Source: Verrucomicrobiota bacterium (GTDB lineage Bacteria; Verrucomicrobiota; Verrucomicrobiia; Opitutales; UBA953). Taken from it: a stretch of DNA of 64,000 bases. The notes under the pieces are model-generated. The model ran no database searches, was not told the origin of the DNA, and saw only the letters and a list, made by a program, of their open reading frames with translations. The position numbers were made by a program, and so were the translations under genes. This document shows positions 25,157 through 33,667 of this stretch, piece after piece (within the stretch, counting starts at the first letter, position 1; each line of letters starts with the position of its first letter). The stretch covers positions 1 to 64,000 of the forward strand of contig VHDL01000008.1 of the NCBI GenBank assembly GCA_016871415.1, written 5' to 3'.

Positions 25157-25998
25157 TGTCCTCCGCCGACTGGATCCCGTTCGCGGAGGGCGTGAAGGTC
25201 GTCGCCGAGCATCCCTGCGGCCTGCTCGCCGTCGAGAAGCCCCACGGCCTGCTCGCGCATCCCAACCCCGAGGACGAGGGCGCCCGCGATAACGTGCTCA
25301 TCCCCGGCAACTACTCCTTCGAGGAGGAGGCCTTCCACGTGCGGGACGGGCAGGGCGGCGTGCGTCGCGTGCACCTCCTCAACCGGCTCGACTCCCCGAC
25401 CAGCGGCGTGCTCCTCCTCGCCTTGGATGCGGCCCTCGCCGCCGAAGTGCGCCGCATGTTCGCCCGCTCGGCCGTCTCCAAGCGCTACTACGCCCTCGTG
25501 CGCGGCCGCGGCCTCCGTCAGCCGCACGGCACCTGGCAGGACGTCCTCGTGAAGTCCAAAGGGCCTGGTGGGGGCGTCCGTTCCTCCGCCGCGGGCGGCT
25601 CCGGGGTGCCGGCGGTGACCCTCTACCATTGGGAGCGCGCGGCTCTGCACGGCCTGCCGATTTCGCTCCTGCGCCTCGAGCCCCGCACCGGTCGCACCCA
25701 TCAGCTGCGCGTGCAGACCTCCATGCACGGCCATCCCATCCTCGGCGACCGCACCTACGGCGACTTCGACTTCAACAAGACCATGGGGACCGCGCGCGGC
25801 TTCCGGCGCCTGTTTCTGCATGCCGCGTCCACCGAGCTTTCCTTCGACTGGGCCGGCAAGCGCGTCCATTTCTCGGCCGCCACGCCGATGCCGGAGGAGT
25901 TCAGCCATGCCCTCGGCGGCGCGGAGGATGGTCCCGGCCGCGGGGCGCCGAAGGACGCGGTCGTGCCCGTCTCGCCCCGCCTGCGCGTGCGCCTCTGA
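25156..25998 (+). CDS. RluA-type RNA pseudouridine synthase
   Basis: 280 residues from the ATG that overlaps the upstream stop. Known: isomerises uridine to pseudouridine in rRNA or tRNA. Seen: LLAVEKPHGLLAHPN, the catalytic NRLDSPTSGVLLLAL segment (Asp of RLD; about residues 73-88), YYALVRGRG, and GRTHQLRVQTSMHGHPILGD. There is no S4 domain at the N-terminus, which suggests a compact RluA/TruC-type enzyme; the target RNA cannot be read from the sequence. Confidence 0.85.
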   Translation: MSSADWIPFAEGVKVVAEHPCGLLAVEKPHGLLAHPNPEDEGARDNVLIPGNYSFEEEAFHVRDGQGGVRRVHLLNRLDSPTSGVLLLALDAALAAEVRRMFARSAVSKRYYALVRGRGLRQPHGTWQDVLVKSKGPGGGVRSSAAGGSGVPAVTLYHWERAALHGLPISLLRLEPRTGRTHQLRVQTSMHGHPILGDRTYGDFDFNKTMGTARGFRRLFLHAASTELSFDWAGKRVHFSAATPMPEEFSHALGGAEDGPGRGAPKDAVVPVSPRLRVRL

Positions 25999-26003
25999 GC
26001 CCT

Positions 26004-26711
26004 TCAGCGCGCGCCCCAGACCTCGCGCAGCATCGCGAAGCCCGTCGGGTCGGCGCGTTCGAGCTCCTGGCGTTCGAACGGGAAGAAGTCGTTCTTCCCG
26101 AAGAAGGCCTCCGTCGTCTCCGCAAAGTATTCCTTGTGGTTCGTGAGCGCGTAGGCGCGGATCCCCGTGGTCACGCGCCCCTGCCAGTCGCGGCGTGAGA
26201 CGGTGGCGTACGTACCGGCCTTCACTGCGGCCTCATAGGCCTTGAGCACGGCGGGATGGTCGAAGCCGAGCGTCCGGTCGTGGTAGCCGTGGGCAAGCTC
26301 GTGCAGCGTCAGCATCGGCATCCGCTTCACTTCGCGGTCGAGGATTTCGAGATTGGAGAATTCCACGGCCTTGGCCATGGCCGGGTCGCGTCCGTTGGCG
26401 GACAGCCACTGCTTGCCGGGGTGGTATTCCGCGCGCATGTGCGTACCCGCGTATTGTGGCGAGAAGTAGATCGGGATGCGGCGCAGTTCGGCCACGGCCG
26501 GGGCTGGCACCAGCCGGACCACGTCGTCCAGCTGGGCGCCCACCAGCTGGACCGCGCGTTCCGTAACCGCGGCCTTGCCGCCGGCCGTCAGTTCCTTGCG
26601 CACGTGGAGCGTCCAGCCGCGCAGGTCGCTCGTCACGTAGACGGGAGGGGATGGGTCGGCGGCGCTTAGCGCGGCCGTGAGGAGCGCGCCGACGAGGGCG
26701 GAGGACCTCAT
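26004..26711 (-). CDS. Exported HExxH protein, putative zinc metallopeptidase
   Basis: 235 residues from the ATG at 26711. Longer frames upstream are antisense or belong to the response regulator. Seen: signal peptide (about 1-18), TLHELAHGYHDRTLGF with HELAH at 137-141 and a downstream EYFAETTEAFFG that could supply the third zinc ligand. The motif suggests a zinc protease in the periplasm or outside the cell, of a family not recognised by name. Its ATG overlaps the TGA of the response-regulator gene (ATGA), so the two are translated together. Confidence 0.65.
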   Translation of the reverse strand: MRSSALVGALLTAALSAADPSPPVYVTSDLRGWTLHVRKELTAGGKAAVTERAVQLVGAQLDDVVRLVPAPAVAELRRIPIYFSPQYAGTHMRAEYHPGKQWLSANGRDPAMAKAVEFSNLEILDREVKRMPMLTLHELAHGYHDRTLGFDHPAVLKAYEAAVKAGTYATVSRRDWQGRVTTGIRAYALTNHKEYFAETTEAFFGKNDFFPFERQELERADPTGFAMLREVWGAR

Positions 26712-27382
26712 CGGTCTTCGCTCGGATCGAAGAGTCCCTGCCGGATTACGAAGCGGATGACGCCGGCCACGTCGTGCACCCCGAGTTTGCGCATCAGGTT
26801 CGTGCGGTGGTTCTCGACCGTCTTGGAGCTGATGTTGAGCCGGGCGGCGACCTCCTTGCTCGAGTGGCTGCGGGCGAGCAGCACGGCCACCTCCCGTTCG
26901 CGGTCCGTGAGCAGCACCCCCTTCTCGTCCGTCGAGCGTTCCGGACCCTTGCGGGCGCGTTCCAACGCGGCGTTGTAGGCATCGCTGAACCAAGTGTCCC
27001 CGGCGGCGAGCGCGTCGAGCGCCTGACGGAGTTCCGAGAGCGGGGCGGCCTTGCTGACGTAGCCACGAACCCCCTGGTCGAGCAGCCCGTGGGCGAGCTG
27101 CTTCTCCGACTTGCTGGAGAAGACCAGCACCGCCATCTTCGGGACCGCGTCGTGCAGCCGGCGCAGCACTTCGATGCCGCTGATGTCAGGCAGCAGGATG
27201 TCGAGGATGAGCAGATCGGGCTTCACCTTGATGACCATGTCCACGCATTCCTGTCCCGCGGCCGTGGAGCCGACCACCTTGTACTTGCCGCGGGATTCGA
27301 GCATCTCCGTCACCAGTTCGCGGACCGCGGTCTGGTCTTCCACGATGACGACGGTCTTCTGCGGGGCGGAGGGGGAACCCAT
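26708..27382 (-). CDS. NarL/FixJ-type response regulator
   Basis: 224 residues. Seen: receiver domain (about 8-125) with VVIVEDQTAVRELV, phospho-acceptor Asp in LLILDILLP, FSSK at the Thr/Ser switch position and the conserved Lys in YVSKAAPL; then a LuxR-type helix-turn-helix (about 155-215) with LTDREREVAVLLARSHSSKE and NISSKTVENHRTNLMRKLGV. It acts as a DNA-binding transcription factor after phosphorylation. The closest relative in view is the next gene upstream (27428-28165). No histidine kinase is in the window. Coupled by ATGA to the HExxH protein gene. Confidence 0.9.
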   Translation of the reverse strand: MGSPSAPQKTVVIVEDQTAVRELVTEMLESRGKYKVVGSTAAGQECVDMVIKVKPDLLILDILLPDISGIEVLRRLHDAVPKMAVLVFSSKSEKQLAHGLLDQGVRGYVSKAAPLSELRQALDALAAGDTWFSDAYNAALERARKGPERSTDEKGVLLTDREREVAVLLARSHSSKEVAARLNISSKTVENHRTNLMRKLGVHDVAGVIRFVIRQGLFDPSEDR

Positions 27383-27427
27383 GGCGACCTATGAAGTCCA
27401 TTCCCCAGGACTTTTCCACCAAAAACC

Positions 27428-28165
27428 TCAGCCGGCGTCCGGATCGACCAGCCCTTGCCGGATGATGTAACGCACCAGCCCGGCCACGTCGCGCACCCCG
27501 AGCTTGCGCATCAGGTTGGCGCGGTGGTTCTCGGCCGTCTTGATGCTGATGTTGAGCCGCGAGGCGACCTCCTTGCTCGAATGGCTGCGCGTGATGAGCA
27601 CCGCGATCTCGCGTTCGCGGGGCGTGAGCAGGTCGAGCAGCCCGTCGGGCGACTGGGACGGGCTGGCGAGCGCCTCGCGGACCGTGCGGTCGAATCCGAC
27701 CGTGAACCAGGTCCGGCCCTGGGCTAGGGCGTCGACCGCCTGTCGGAATTCCGACAGCGGCGAGGCCTTGTTGACGAAGCCGTGGATGCCGATCTGGACC
27801 AATGAGCGCACGATGTGGGGCTCCTGTTTGGCGGAGAAGACCAGCACCCGCATCCCGTCGCGTCCGCCGGACAGCCGCCGGAGCACGTCGATCCCGCTCA
27901 GCCCGGGCATCAGGATGTCGACCACCAGGACGTCGGGCCGGAGCGTGAGCGCCATGGCCAGGCCTTCTTGACTATCGGAGCTCGAGCCCACCACCTCGCA
28001 GCGTTCATTCGCCGCGATTGTCTCGCACATCAGTTCCCGCACCGCCGTCTGGTCCTCGATGACCACGAAGCGGCGCCTGCCGGGAGCTTTCGTCGGAGTC
28101 GGGCGGGGCGAATTCGGCAGCGCTGCAGGACGGGTGATGCGAATTCGTCGGGTTGCTGGACTCAT
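27428..28165 (-). CDS. NarL/FixJ-type response regulator, paralogue of its neighbour
   Basis: 245 residues from the ATG at 28165, which has an AGGAG site about 11 nt upstream; an earlier ATG 21 codons upstream is less likely. Seen: an Arg/Pro-rich N-terminal extension (about 1-30), receiver with VVIEDQTAVRELM, VLVVDILMPGLSG and FVNKASPLSE, and LuxR helix-turn-helix with LTPREREIAVLITRSHSSKE and NISIKTAENHRANLMRKLGV. The two proteins are similar throughout, which points to tandem duplication. Divergent from the pilin-like gene at 28227 across a 61-nt gap. Confidence 0.9.
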   Translation of the reverse strand: MSPATRRIRITRPAALPNSPRPTPTKAPGRRRFVVIEDQTAVRELMCETIAANERCEVVGSSSDSQEGLAMALTLRPDVLVVDILMPGLSGIDVLRRLSGGRDGMRVLVFSAKQEPHIVRSLVQIGIHGFVNKASPLSEFRQAVDALAQGRTWFTVGFDRTVREALASPSQSPDGLLDLLTPREREIAVLITRSHSSKEVASRLNISIKTAENHRANLMRKLGVRDVAGLVRYIIRQGLVDPDAG

Positions 28166-28226
28166 TCGTAGGGTATCTCCTGTTTTGTAGAAGCCTCCAA
28201 TCTTAAGAGAGTAGGGGTCATTACCC

Positions 28227-30608
28227 ATGACTCAGCGCTCCGGATTCGCCCTCATCCTGGCCTTGTCCTGCCTGTCTTTGATTCTCCTGACGACCCTTAC
28301 GACCCAGGCGCTTCTGACGGTCGAAATGCGGGCCGTGGCAGCCACTGCTTCGGCAGCCAAGCTGCGCTTTGACTTGCAACAGGCCTCTTTGCTGGCCCTG
28401 GCCAGTCTCCAGTCGTCGGTTGGAAGGGATGACGTCCACACTTTCAGAAAAGACGCCGTCGACTGGGCGGCCGGCCCCGGGTTTCCTTGTGAGCCTCTTT
28501 CTGGATCCGTGGCACATCTCCGCTGGGCTTGGGAGGGCAGCGATTTATCGCTGGTCCATGACGTCGATGCGCAACGGCGGGCGACGTTGGCGTCCGACGC
28601 ATGGGTTGCGGGGGCCCATGGGCGTGGCAAGGTGCCGCTGAGGATGTCCGCTGAGCCGCTCGGGGTCAGTGAACGCATGGCTCTGGAGCTTGGGTGGTCT
28701 CCCGCTCCAACTCGGCTGCGTGGAAAGGGGTCGCGCGGGCTTCTGACGGATCCGGTTCGCGGCGGATTTCGGTTGGACCTGTCTGAAGAACGCAATCTTC
28801 AGTCGAGACTGGGTCACGATGTCCACCGCAGCTGGAGCGGTCTCGTCTCAGGGGTCGATCCGCACAAGGGCATGGTGCTTGGAGGACGCGGGGTTTCCTG
28901 CCCCTTGTTGTCGGGGGTCGCCTTCAGCGTGGGGGTTTTCAATTCAAGGGCCGACGGCAGGCATAGGATACGATTTCACGGGTCGGGGCTGATGTGGAAC
29001 GACCTCGGCGTGCCATTGGCGTCCTCAGGCCGCGGCCGGATGTTATTGGTCGAACTCAAGGGGGCGCCGATCGTCACGATTCGCAACCTCGACTCGGGCG
29101 CCGAGGTCGAAGCCGATCTGGACGATCTTCCTGAGCTGGACCTCGGCACCCTTGAGCAGGGCAGGCGCGAGCGCAGTCTGTGGTTCATCGCCGGCGTGGA
29201 TGATGCCACCCTTCCGCCCATGTCCTCTCCGGGACTGCTCGCGGGCGAGTCCTACACATTCGTGTCCCCGTCGCCCGCGGCCCAGCCTCAAGGACTGGCT
29301 CGGATCCTGAGTGCCGTCACCTGGCGCATGGATCGGCGCACCCATGGCCCGGGCTGGCGAAGGTCCGGGCCCGACGTCATGACTCCTACAGATCGCATCC
29401 ACATAAGCTTCCGGTTCGAAGGCGAGTCTTCCGTGGTCGTCAGGAGGTACGTGGGTGACCCGGTCAGGGGTGCCGACCTTGATTCATACGCCGGAGAAGT
29501 CTGCCAAACGGTCGAAGGTCTGCGGTTTGAGTCCTTTGTCATCGAAACCAACGGGGAGGATTATTCGCGTCCCGACAGCTCAGGATACAGGATCTCGGAG
29601 CGTCGCGCCTGCGCGGCCGCTTTCCCGGACACCAAATCCTCCGACGATGTCCTGCGGTGGCGGAATGCCGCCCGGTCGATGCGATCCTTTCGTTGGGCCG
29701 AACGGCATCCTCTTGCCTTCGGCAGGCCGGAAGAAGATCATGTTCGGAGGCCGGGAGACATACTTTGGGATGAAACGCCGAATACCCATGGTCCGGTGCT
29801 TCCCTTGAGGTTCGGCCGAGCGGTCGGCCCGGAGATTCCTCTCAGGCCGGTGCTTTCGTCTGGCTCTCTGAGGCACCTGGGCGACCCTGACTGGGCTCAG
29901 GCGTTGGACTCCGCCGCATTCCTGCCCCGTGCCGGCATCCCCTCCCATCCGAGGCTGAGGACATGGGATGGTGCGACAGGCACTGTCGCGTCGGATTACT
30001 TCATCGACGGAGCGTTCAACGTCAATGCGGCCGCTTCTGAAGAATGGGGAGCGTTGTTCTGGTCAGCGGGGGCCGTTCCTTTCAGTCCCGCCGCGGCCGC
30101 GTTTCCGACTCGTCCGTCCACGGTTGACGTGGCTTTGACGGGCTTGTCCGTGCCGCGCCTCCTTGAAGATCGCGAGGTCGATTGTCTGGAACCTTCGGCC
30201 CTCGGGGAGACTGTCCTCAGCCAGCCGGTCAGACTCCTTGCGCGGTCACAGATTGAAAGGCTGGCCGAGGGTTTGGCTGCGGAGGTCGCTCGATGCGGAC
30301 CTTTCCCCTCCTTGGCCGCTTTTCATGAAAGCGGGGCCATGGAGCGGGCGATTGCTTCAGCCTCCTTGAACGTCCGCGTGGAAGACGCTTCGGGCGGCAT
30401 CGCATTCCGGCTATCCTCAGCCGACATCATGGAGCTCTTCGGTCCTCAGTTGACCGTACGAGGAGACACCTTCCATCTCAGGGTGGCCGTGAGCGGGGAG
30501 CACGGACGTGCTTCCGTCAGTTTGATCGTCCAAAGGACTGCACCAACGGAGGGTTTGCCCGCCCATCTGGGCCGGCGGCTTAAGATTTTGACTATTAGCC
30601 ATCTCTAG
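28227..30608 (+). CDS. Verru_Chthon cassette protein A-like pilin-related exported protein
   Basis: 793 residues. Seen: a type IV pilin-like start (SGFALILALSCLSLILLTTL) with a single membrane helix, then DLQQASLLALASLQSSVGRD, GKGSRGLLTDPVRGGFRLDL and YFIDGAFNVNAAASEEWGAL. Known: the Verru_Chthon cassettes of Verrucomicrobia contain a large A protein with this layout, normally beside smaller pseudopilins B, C and D. Here none of those lies in the window. Codon use looks less GC-biased than its neighbours (more TTG, CTT, TCT), so transfer or a different expression level is possible. Role unknown; assembly of a surface structure is inferred only. Confidence 0.6.
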   Translation: MTQRSGFALILALSCLSLILLTTLTTQALLTVEMRAVAATASAAKLRFDLQQASLLALASLQSSVGRDDVHTFRKDAVDWAAGPGFPCEPLSGSVAHLRWAWEGSDLSLVHDVDAQRRATLASDAWVAGAHGRGKVPLRMSAEPLGVSERMALELGWSPAPTRLRGKGSRGLLTDPVRGGFRLDLSEERNLQSRLGHDVHRSWSGLVSGVDPHKGMVLGGRGVSCPLLSGVAFSVGVFNSRADGRHRIRFHGSGLMWNDLGVPLASSGRGRMLLVELKGAPIVTIRNLDSGAEVEADLDDLPELDLGTLEQGRRERSLWFIAGVDDATLPPMSSPGLLAGESYTFVSPSPAAQPQGLARILSAVTWRMDRRTHGPGWRRSGPDVMTPTDRIHISFRFEGESSVVVRRYVGDPVRGADLDSYAGEVCQTVEGLRFESFVIETNGEDYSRPDSSGYRISERRACAAAFPDTKSSDDVLRWRNAARSMRSFRWAERHPLAFGRPEEDHVRRPGDILWDETPNTHGPVLPLRFGRAVGPEIPLRPVLSSGSLRHLGDPDWAQALDSAAFLPRAGIPSHPRLRTWDGATGTVASDYFIDGAFNVNAAASEEWGALFWSAGAVPFSPAAAAFPTRPSTVDVALTGLSVPRLLEDREVDCLEPSALGETVLSQPVRLLARSQIERLAEGLAAEVARCGPFPSLAAFHESGAMERAIASASLNVRVEDASGGIAFRLSSADIMELFGPQLTVRGDTFHLRVAVSGEHGRASVSLIVQRTAPTEGLPAHLGRRLKILTISHL

Positions 30609-30667
30609 CAGGACATTTGCCCTCCGGCTTGACTTTCGGGCAGGGCGGGTGAACTTGAGGAACTTTC

Positions 30668-31393
30668 ATGTACGAATCCAATCCGTTCATCGTCGCAGAC
30701 GCTCCCGCCGCCGCCCGCGCGGCCTTCTACCGCCGCACCTATGGTCTGGTGGCCGCCTCCTTGGTCGCCTTCGGCGTGGCCCTCTACGGCATGTTCGTCT
30801 CGGGCATCGCCCAGTCGGTCATGAACGGGCTGGGCTCGATGCTCGGCTCGCTCGGGGGCTGGAGCATGCTCCTCATCATGCTGGCCTTCTGGGGCGGCTC
30901 CACGGTCGCCCAGTCGCTGGCCTTCAACCGCGCCTCCCGAGGCTCCCAGTATCTCGGGCTGGGTCTCTACATCCTCCTTCAGGCGCTGATCTTCATTCCG
31001 ATCATCGCCTACACGGCCGCGGCCACCAAGGGCAACCCCGGCGAAATCCTGGTGCCGGCCTGCCTCATCACGGGCGTGCTCGCCGCGGGCCTCACCGCCA
31101 CGGTGTTCATGTCCTCGACGGACTTCTCCTTCCTGCGCACAGTCATCGTCATCGCGAGCTTCTGCGCCCTCGGCGCTATCGTGGTCTCGATAATCGCCGG
31201 CTGGACGCTCGGGGCGTGGTTCTCAACCGCGATGATTGTCCTGATGGCCTCGGTCATCCTCTACCAGACCCACGAAATCAAGAACACGATGGAGACCGAC
31301 CAGCACGTCGCCGCGGCCTTCGTCCTGTTCTCCTCCTTCGTCACGCTGCTGTTCTACGTCATCCGGCTGTTCCTCGACCGCCGCGACGACTGA
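30668..31393 (+). CDS. Bax inhibitor-1/YccA-like membrane protein
   Basis: 241 residues, inner membrane. Seen: seven hydrophobic segments between about 28 and 235, the N-terminal FYRRTYGLVAASLVA and the C-terminal SVILYQTHEIKNT, typical of the BI-1 family (PF01027). Known: bacterial relatives act as calcium-leak channels or interact with FtsH. It has its own strong terminator just downstream, which suggests single-gene transcription. Confidence 0.85.
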   Translation: MYESNPFIVADAPAAARAAFYRRTYGLVAASLVAFGVALYGMFVSGIAQSVMNGLGSMLGSLGGWSMLLIMLAFWGGSTVAQSLAFNRASRGSQYLGLGLYILLQALIFIPIIAYTAAATKGNPGEILVPACLITGVLAAGLTATVFMSSTDFSFLRTVIVIASFCALGAIVVSIIAGWTLGAWFSTAMIVLMASVILYQTHEIKNTMETDQHVAAAFVLFSSFVTLLFYVIRLFLDRRDD

Positions 31394-31412
31394 ACCGCGG
31401 GGCAACCTTCAC

Positions 31413-31447
31413 GGGCTTCCGGTGTTTCACCGGGAGCCCTTCTTTTT
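31413..31447 (+). terminator. Rho-independent terminator after the BI-1 gene
   Basis: A 12-bp stem (GGGCTTCCGGTG with CACCGGGAGCCC, one G-T pair) with a TTT loop and the T-rich tail TTCTTTTT. The next gene starts at 31451, immediately after it, so that gene needs either read-through or a promoter inside this stretch. Confidence 0.9.
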
Positions 31448-31450
31448 CCC

Positions 31451-32281
31451 TTGCGTCTCGCCTCCTGTCTGCTTCTCCTCGTCCTGTCTGCGGCATCCCA
31501 AGGCCAGGGCAAGTTGCGTGAACTCATCTCCGCCAAGCCCCCCGAGGGCTGCGTGGAGCGCGCCTGGGACGTCGGCGGGGTGAAGCGCACCGCCATCGTG
31601 CGGGCGCCGCTGACCAAGGGCGAGGCCAGGCCTCCCGTGGTCTTCGGCTGGCACGGTCACTACGGCACCGCCGCCCGCGTCGCCGGCTCCTGGGACATCA
31701 CGAAGCTCTGGCCTGAGGCCGTCTTCGTCTTCCCTCAGGGCCTGCCCACCGCCACGATCAACGACCCCAGCGGCAAGGGCAACGGCTGGCAGACCAAGCA
31801 GGGCGCGCAGGAAGACCGGGACCTGAAGTTCTTCGACGCGATGTTGGCGGACGTCCTGAAGGACTACGGCGCCGACGCCGGACGGGTCTATTCTCTCGGC
31901 CACTCCAACGGCGGCGTGTTCACCTACCTGCTCTGGCAGACGAGGGCGGACAAGTTCACCGCCATCGCTCCGGTGGCCGGCGTCATCACGTCGCGCCTCA
32001 AGGACGTGGCGCCGATGCCCGTGCTGCACGTGGCGGGACGCAAGGACGCCATCGTGAAGTTCGCCCGGCAGCAGACCAGCATCGCCGCCGCGCGCAAGGC
32101 GAACGGCTGCGTGGAGGAATCCAAGCCCTGGGCTCAGGCCGGCGAACTGAAGGGCGAAATCTGGACTTCGGACAAGGCCCCGGTCGTGGCCGTCATCCAC
32201 GAGGGTGGGCATGAGTTCCCCAAGGGCGCTTCGGAGCTCATCGTCCGCTTCTTCAAGGAGCGGAGCGTGAAGGCCCGCTGA
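31451..32281 (+). CDS. Exported alpha/beta-hydrolase, esterase or PHB-depolymerase-like
   Basis: 276 residues from TTG at 31451. Seen: a signal peptide (about 1-18), an oxyanion-hole region VVFGWHGHYGTA, nucleophile elbow SLGHSNGGVF (Ser about 143), a late Asp in VAGRKDAIV and the catalytic His in HEGGHEFP. Known: the layout fits the LpqC/PHB-depolymerase and feruloyl-esterase branch of alpha/beta hydrolases that remove acyl groups from polymers. The substrate is not known. It directly follows the BI-1 terminator. Confidence 0.72.
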   Translation: MRLASCLLLLVLSAASQGQGKLRELISAKPPEGCVERAWDVGGVKRTAIVRAPLTKGEARPPVVFGWHGHYGTAARVAGSWDITKLWPEAVFVFPQGLPTATINDPSGKGNGWQTKQGAQEDRDLKFFDAMLADVLKDYGADAGRVYSLGHSNGGVFTYLLWQTRADKFTAIAPVAGVITSRLKDVAPMPVLHVAGRKDAIVKFARQQTSIAAARKANGCVEESKPWAQAGELKGEIWTSDKAPVVAVIHEGGHEFPKGASELIVRFFKERSVKAR

Positions 32282-32995
32282 TCAGGGGCGCTCGGCGGCA
32301 TAGAGCCGCGTGACGCCGGCGAACGTGCGTACGGACGGACCGTCGTCCGCCAGTTCGGTCGTGAGGGCCGATTCGAGCAGGCTGAATCCGGCGGTCTCGA
32401 GTTCGCCCCGCATCTCCTCCTGCGTGCAGCTGCGCATGAACACGGGGGAGGTCGGCGAGTCGTGCCAGCGTTCCCCGGGTTCGAGACCCGCTTCCGGGGC
32501 GTGCCGCGCCCAGGCGTCCCGATTGTCGCCCCGTTCGCGGTCATTAGCGGAAAACACCAGCCGTCCGCCGGGCCGCAGCACGCGGCGGATCTCCGTGAGC
32601 GCCTTTTCTCGGTCGGCGCGTCCTCGCAGGCACATCAGGGCGTTGAAGGCCGCCAGCACGCCGTCGAAGCTCCCGTCGGCGAAGGGCAGGGCGGTCACGT
32701 CGGCCTGCCGCACCTGGCCTTCCCAGTCTGGACGTGCCTCCCCCAGCACGCCACGGGCCATCTCGACCATCGCCGGCGAGAAGTCCGTGATGATGAGCTC
32801 CGCGTATCCGAGCCTCAGGAGGCCGAGGCCGGCGCGGCCTGCGCCCGCTCCGACCTCCAGCAACCGATGGGCCTTGTCGAAATGCCTTTCGGCCATGGCT
32901 TTCTCCGAAGCCCAGAGCCCGACCTGCGCCGCCGCGCGGGCGTAGTGCAGCGCCGTCGCGGTTTCCAGCCAGTGCGCCCTTCGGTCCCGTTCCAT
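32282..32995 (-). CDS. Class I SAM-dependent methyltransferase
   Basis: 237 residues from the ATG at 32995. Seen: RLLEVGAGAGRAGLGLLRLG (motif I, about 51-70), LIITDFSPAMVEMAR, ADVTALPFADGSFDGVLAAF and RRVLRPGGRLVFSAND, the standard methyltransferase fold (methyltransferase_11). The substrate cannot be read from the sequence. The stop codon abuts the esterase stop (convergent), and it diverges from the DUF192 gene across a 53-nt gap. Confidence 0.8.
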   Translation of the reverse strand: MERDRRAHWLETATALHYARAAAQVGLWASEKAMAERHFDKAHRLLEVGAGAGRAGLGLLRLGYAELIITDFSPAMVEMARGVLGEARPDWEGQVRQADVTALPFADGSFDGVLAAFNALMCLRGRADREKALTEIRRVLRPGGRLVFSANDRERGDNRDAWARHAPEAGLEPGERWHDSPTSPVFMRSCTQEEMRGELETAGFSLLESALTTELADDGPSVRTFAGVTRLYAAERP

Positions 32996-33048
32996 CGCAT
33001 CAGCCAACCCGCTCTTGCCTCCATGGCAACCGCGGGGAATCCTGCCGC

Positions 33049-33558
33049 ATGCGTCTCGCGGTCCTATTCGCTCTCGCATTCACGCTGGTCGCCTGTGACT
33101 CGGGTCGTCCCTCGGCTCCCGTGCGCAACGGTCCCGAGGCTGGCATCGAAGTCCGCTTCCCCGTGGCTGTGGGCCGGCCGGTGGTGAACCTCCGTCTCGC
33201 CGTGACCGACCTCGAGAAGGCGCGCGGCCTCATGGGCACCGCGCAGCTGCCGGAGACCGAGGGTATGGCCTTCCTCTATGAGCGCGCCCAGCGGGCCTCC
33301 TTCTGGATGAGGGACACCCCCTTGGACCTCGACATCGCGTTCGTCTCCGCCGAGGGCGTGATCCTCGAGGTGCGCACCATGCGGGCGCTGGACCTGACTT
33401 CTGTCGAATCCAAGTCCAACGACGTGCGTCTCGCCGTGGAGATGCCCGCGGGCTGGTTTGAGCGCCAGCGCGTGACTGCCGGGGCACGCGTCGACCTAGA
33501 GGCCGTCCGTCTGGGACTGACGGCCCGCGGTTTCGATCCGAAGCGCTACCTGCCCTGA
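33049..33558 (+). CDS. DUF192 lipoprotein
   Basis: 169 residues. Seen: a lipoprotein signal with TLVAC (Cys16) and a DUF192 core: VTDLEKARGLMGTAQLPETE, GMAFLYERAQRASFWMRDT, LDLDIAFVSAEGVILEVRTM and AVEMPAGWFE. Known: DUF192 (PF02643) proteins are small beta-barrel-like proteins of uncertain function, often exported. It converges with the 34-residue gene, leaving 4 nt between stop codons. Confidence 0.88.
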   Translation: MRLAVLFALAFTLVACDSGRPSAPVRNGPEAGIEVRFPVAVGRPVVNLRLAVTDLEKARGLMGTAQLPETEGMAFLYERAQRASFWMRDTPLDLDIAFVSAEGVILEVRTMRALDLTSVESKSNDVRLAVEMPAGWFERQRVTAGARVDLEAVRLGLTARGFDPKRYLP

Positions 33559-33562
33559 GCCT

Positions 33563-33667
33563 TCAGAGCGAGCGCCAGACCAGGAGCAGCCCGGCGGCCG
33601 CCGCCAGCAGCGAGAGCCAGAACGTCATCGCCAGACGTTCCGAGGCCGTCGAGCGGAAGATCCTCAT
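33563..33667 (-). CDS. 34-residue single-span membrane peptide coupled to the polyprenyl synthase
   Basis: A short gene that reads MRIFRSTASERLAM then a hydrophobic helix (TFWLSLLAAAAGLLLVW) and ends RSL. Its ATG overlaps the stop codon of the polyprenyl synthase gene (ATGA), as do several validated-looking junctions in this window, which argues for real translation. Charge placement suggests the N-terminus stays in the cytoplasm. No homologue is recognised; small membrane subunits or regulators are possible. Missed by length filters. Confidence 0.55.
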   Translation of the reverse strand: MRIFRSTASERLAMTFWLSLLAAAAGLLLVWRSL

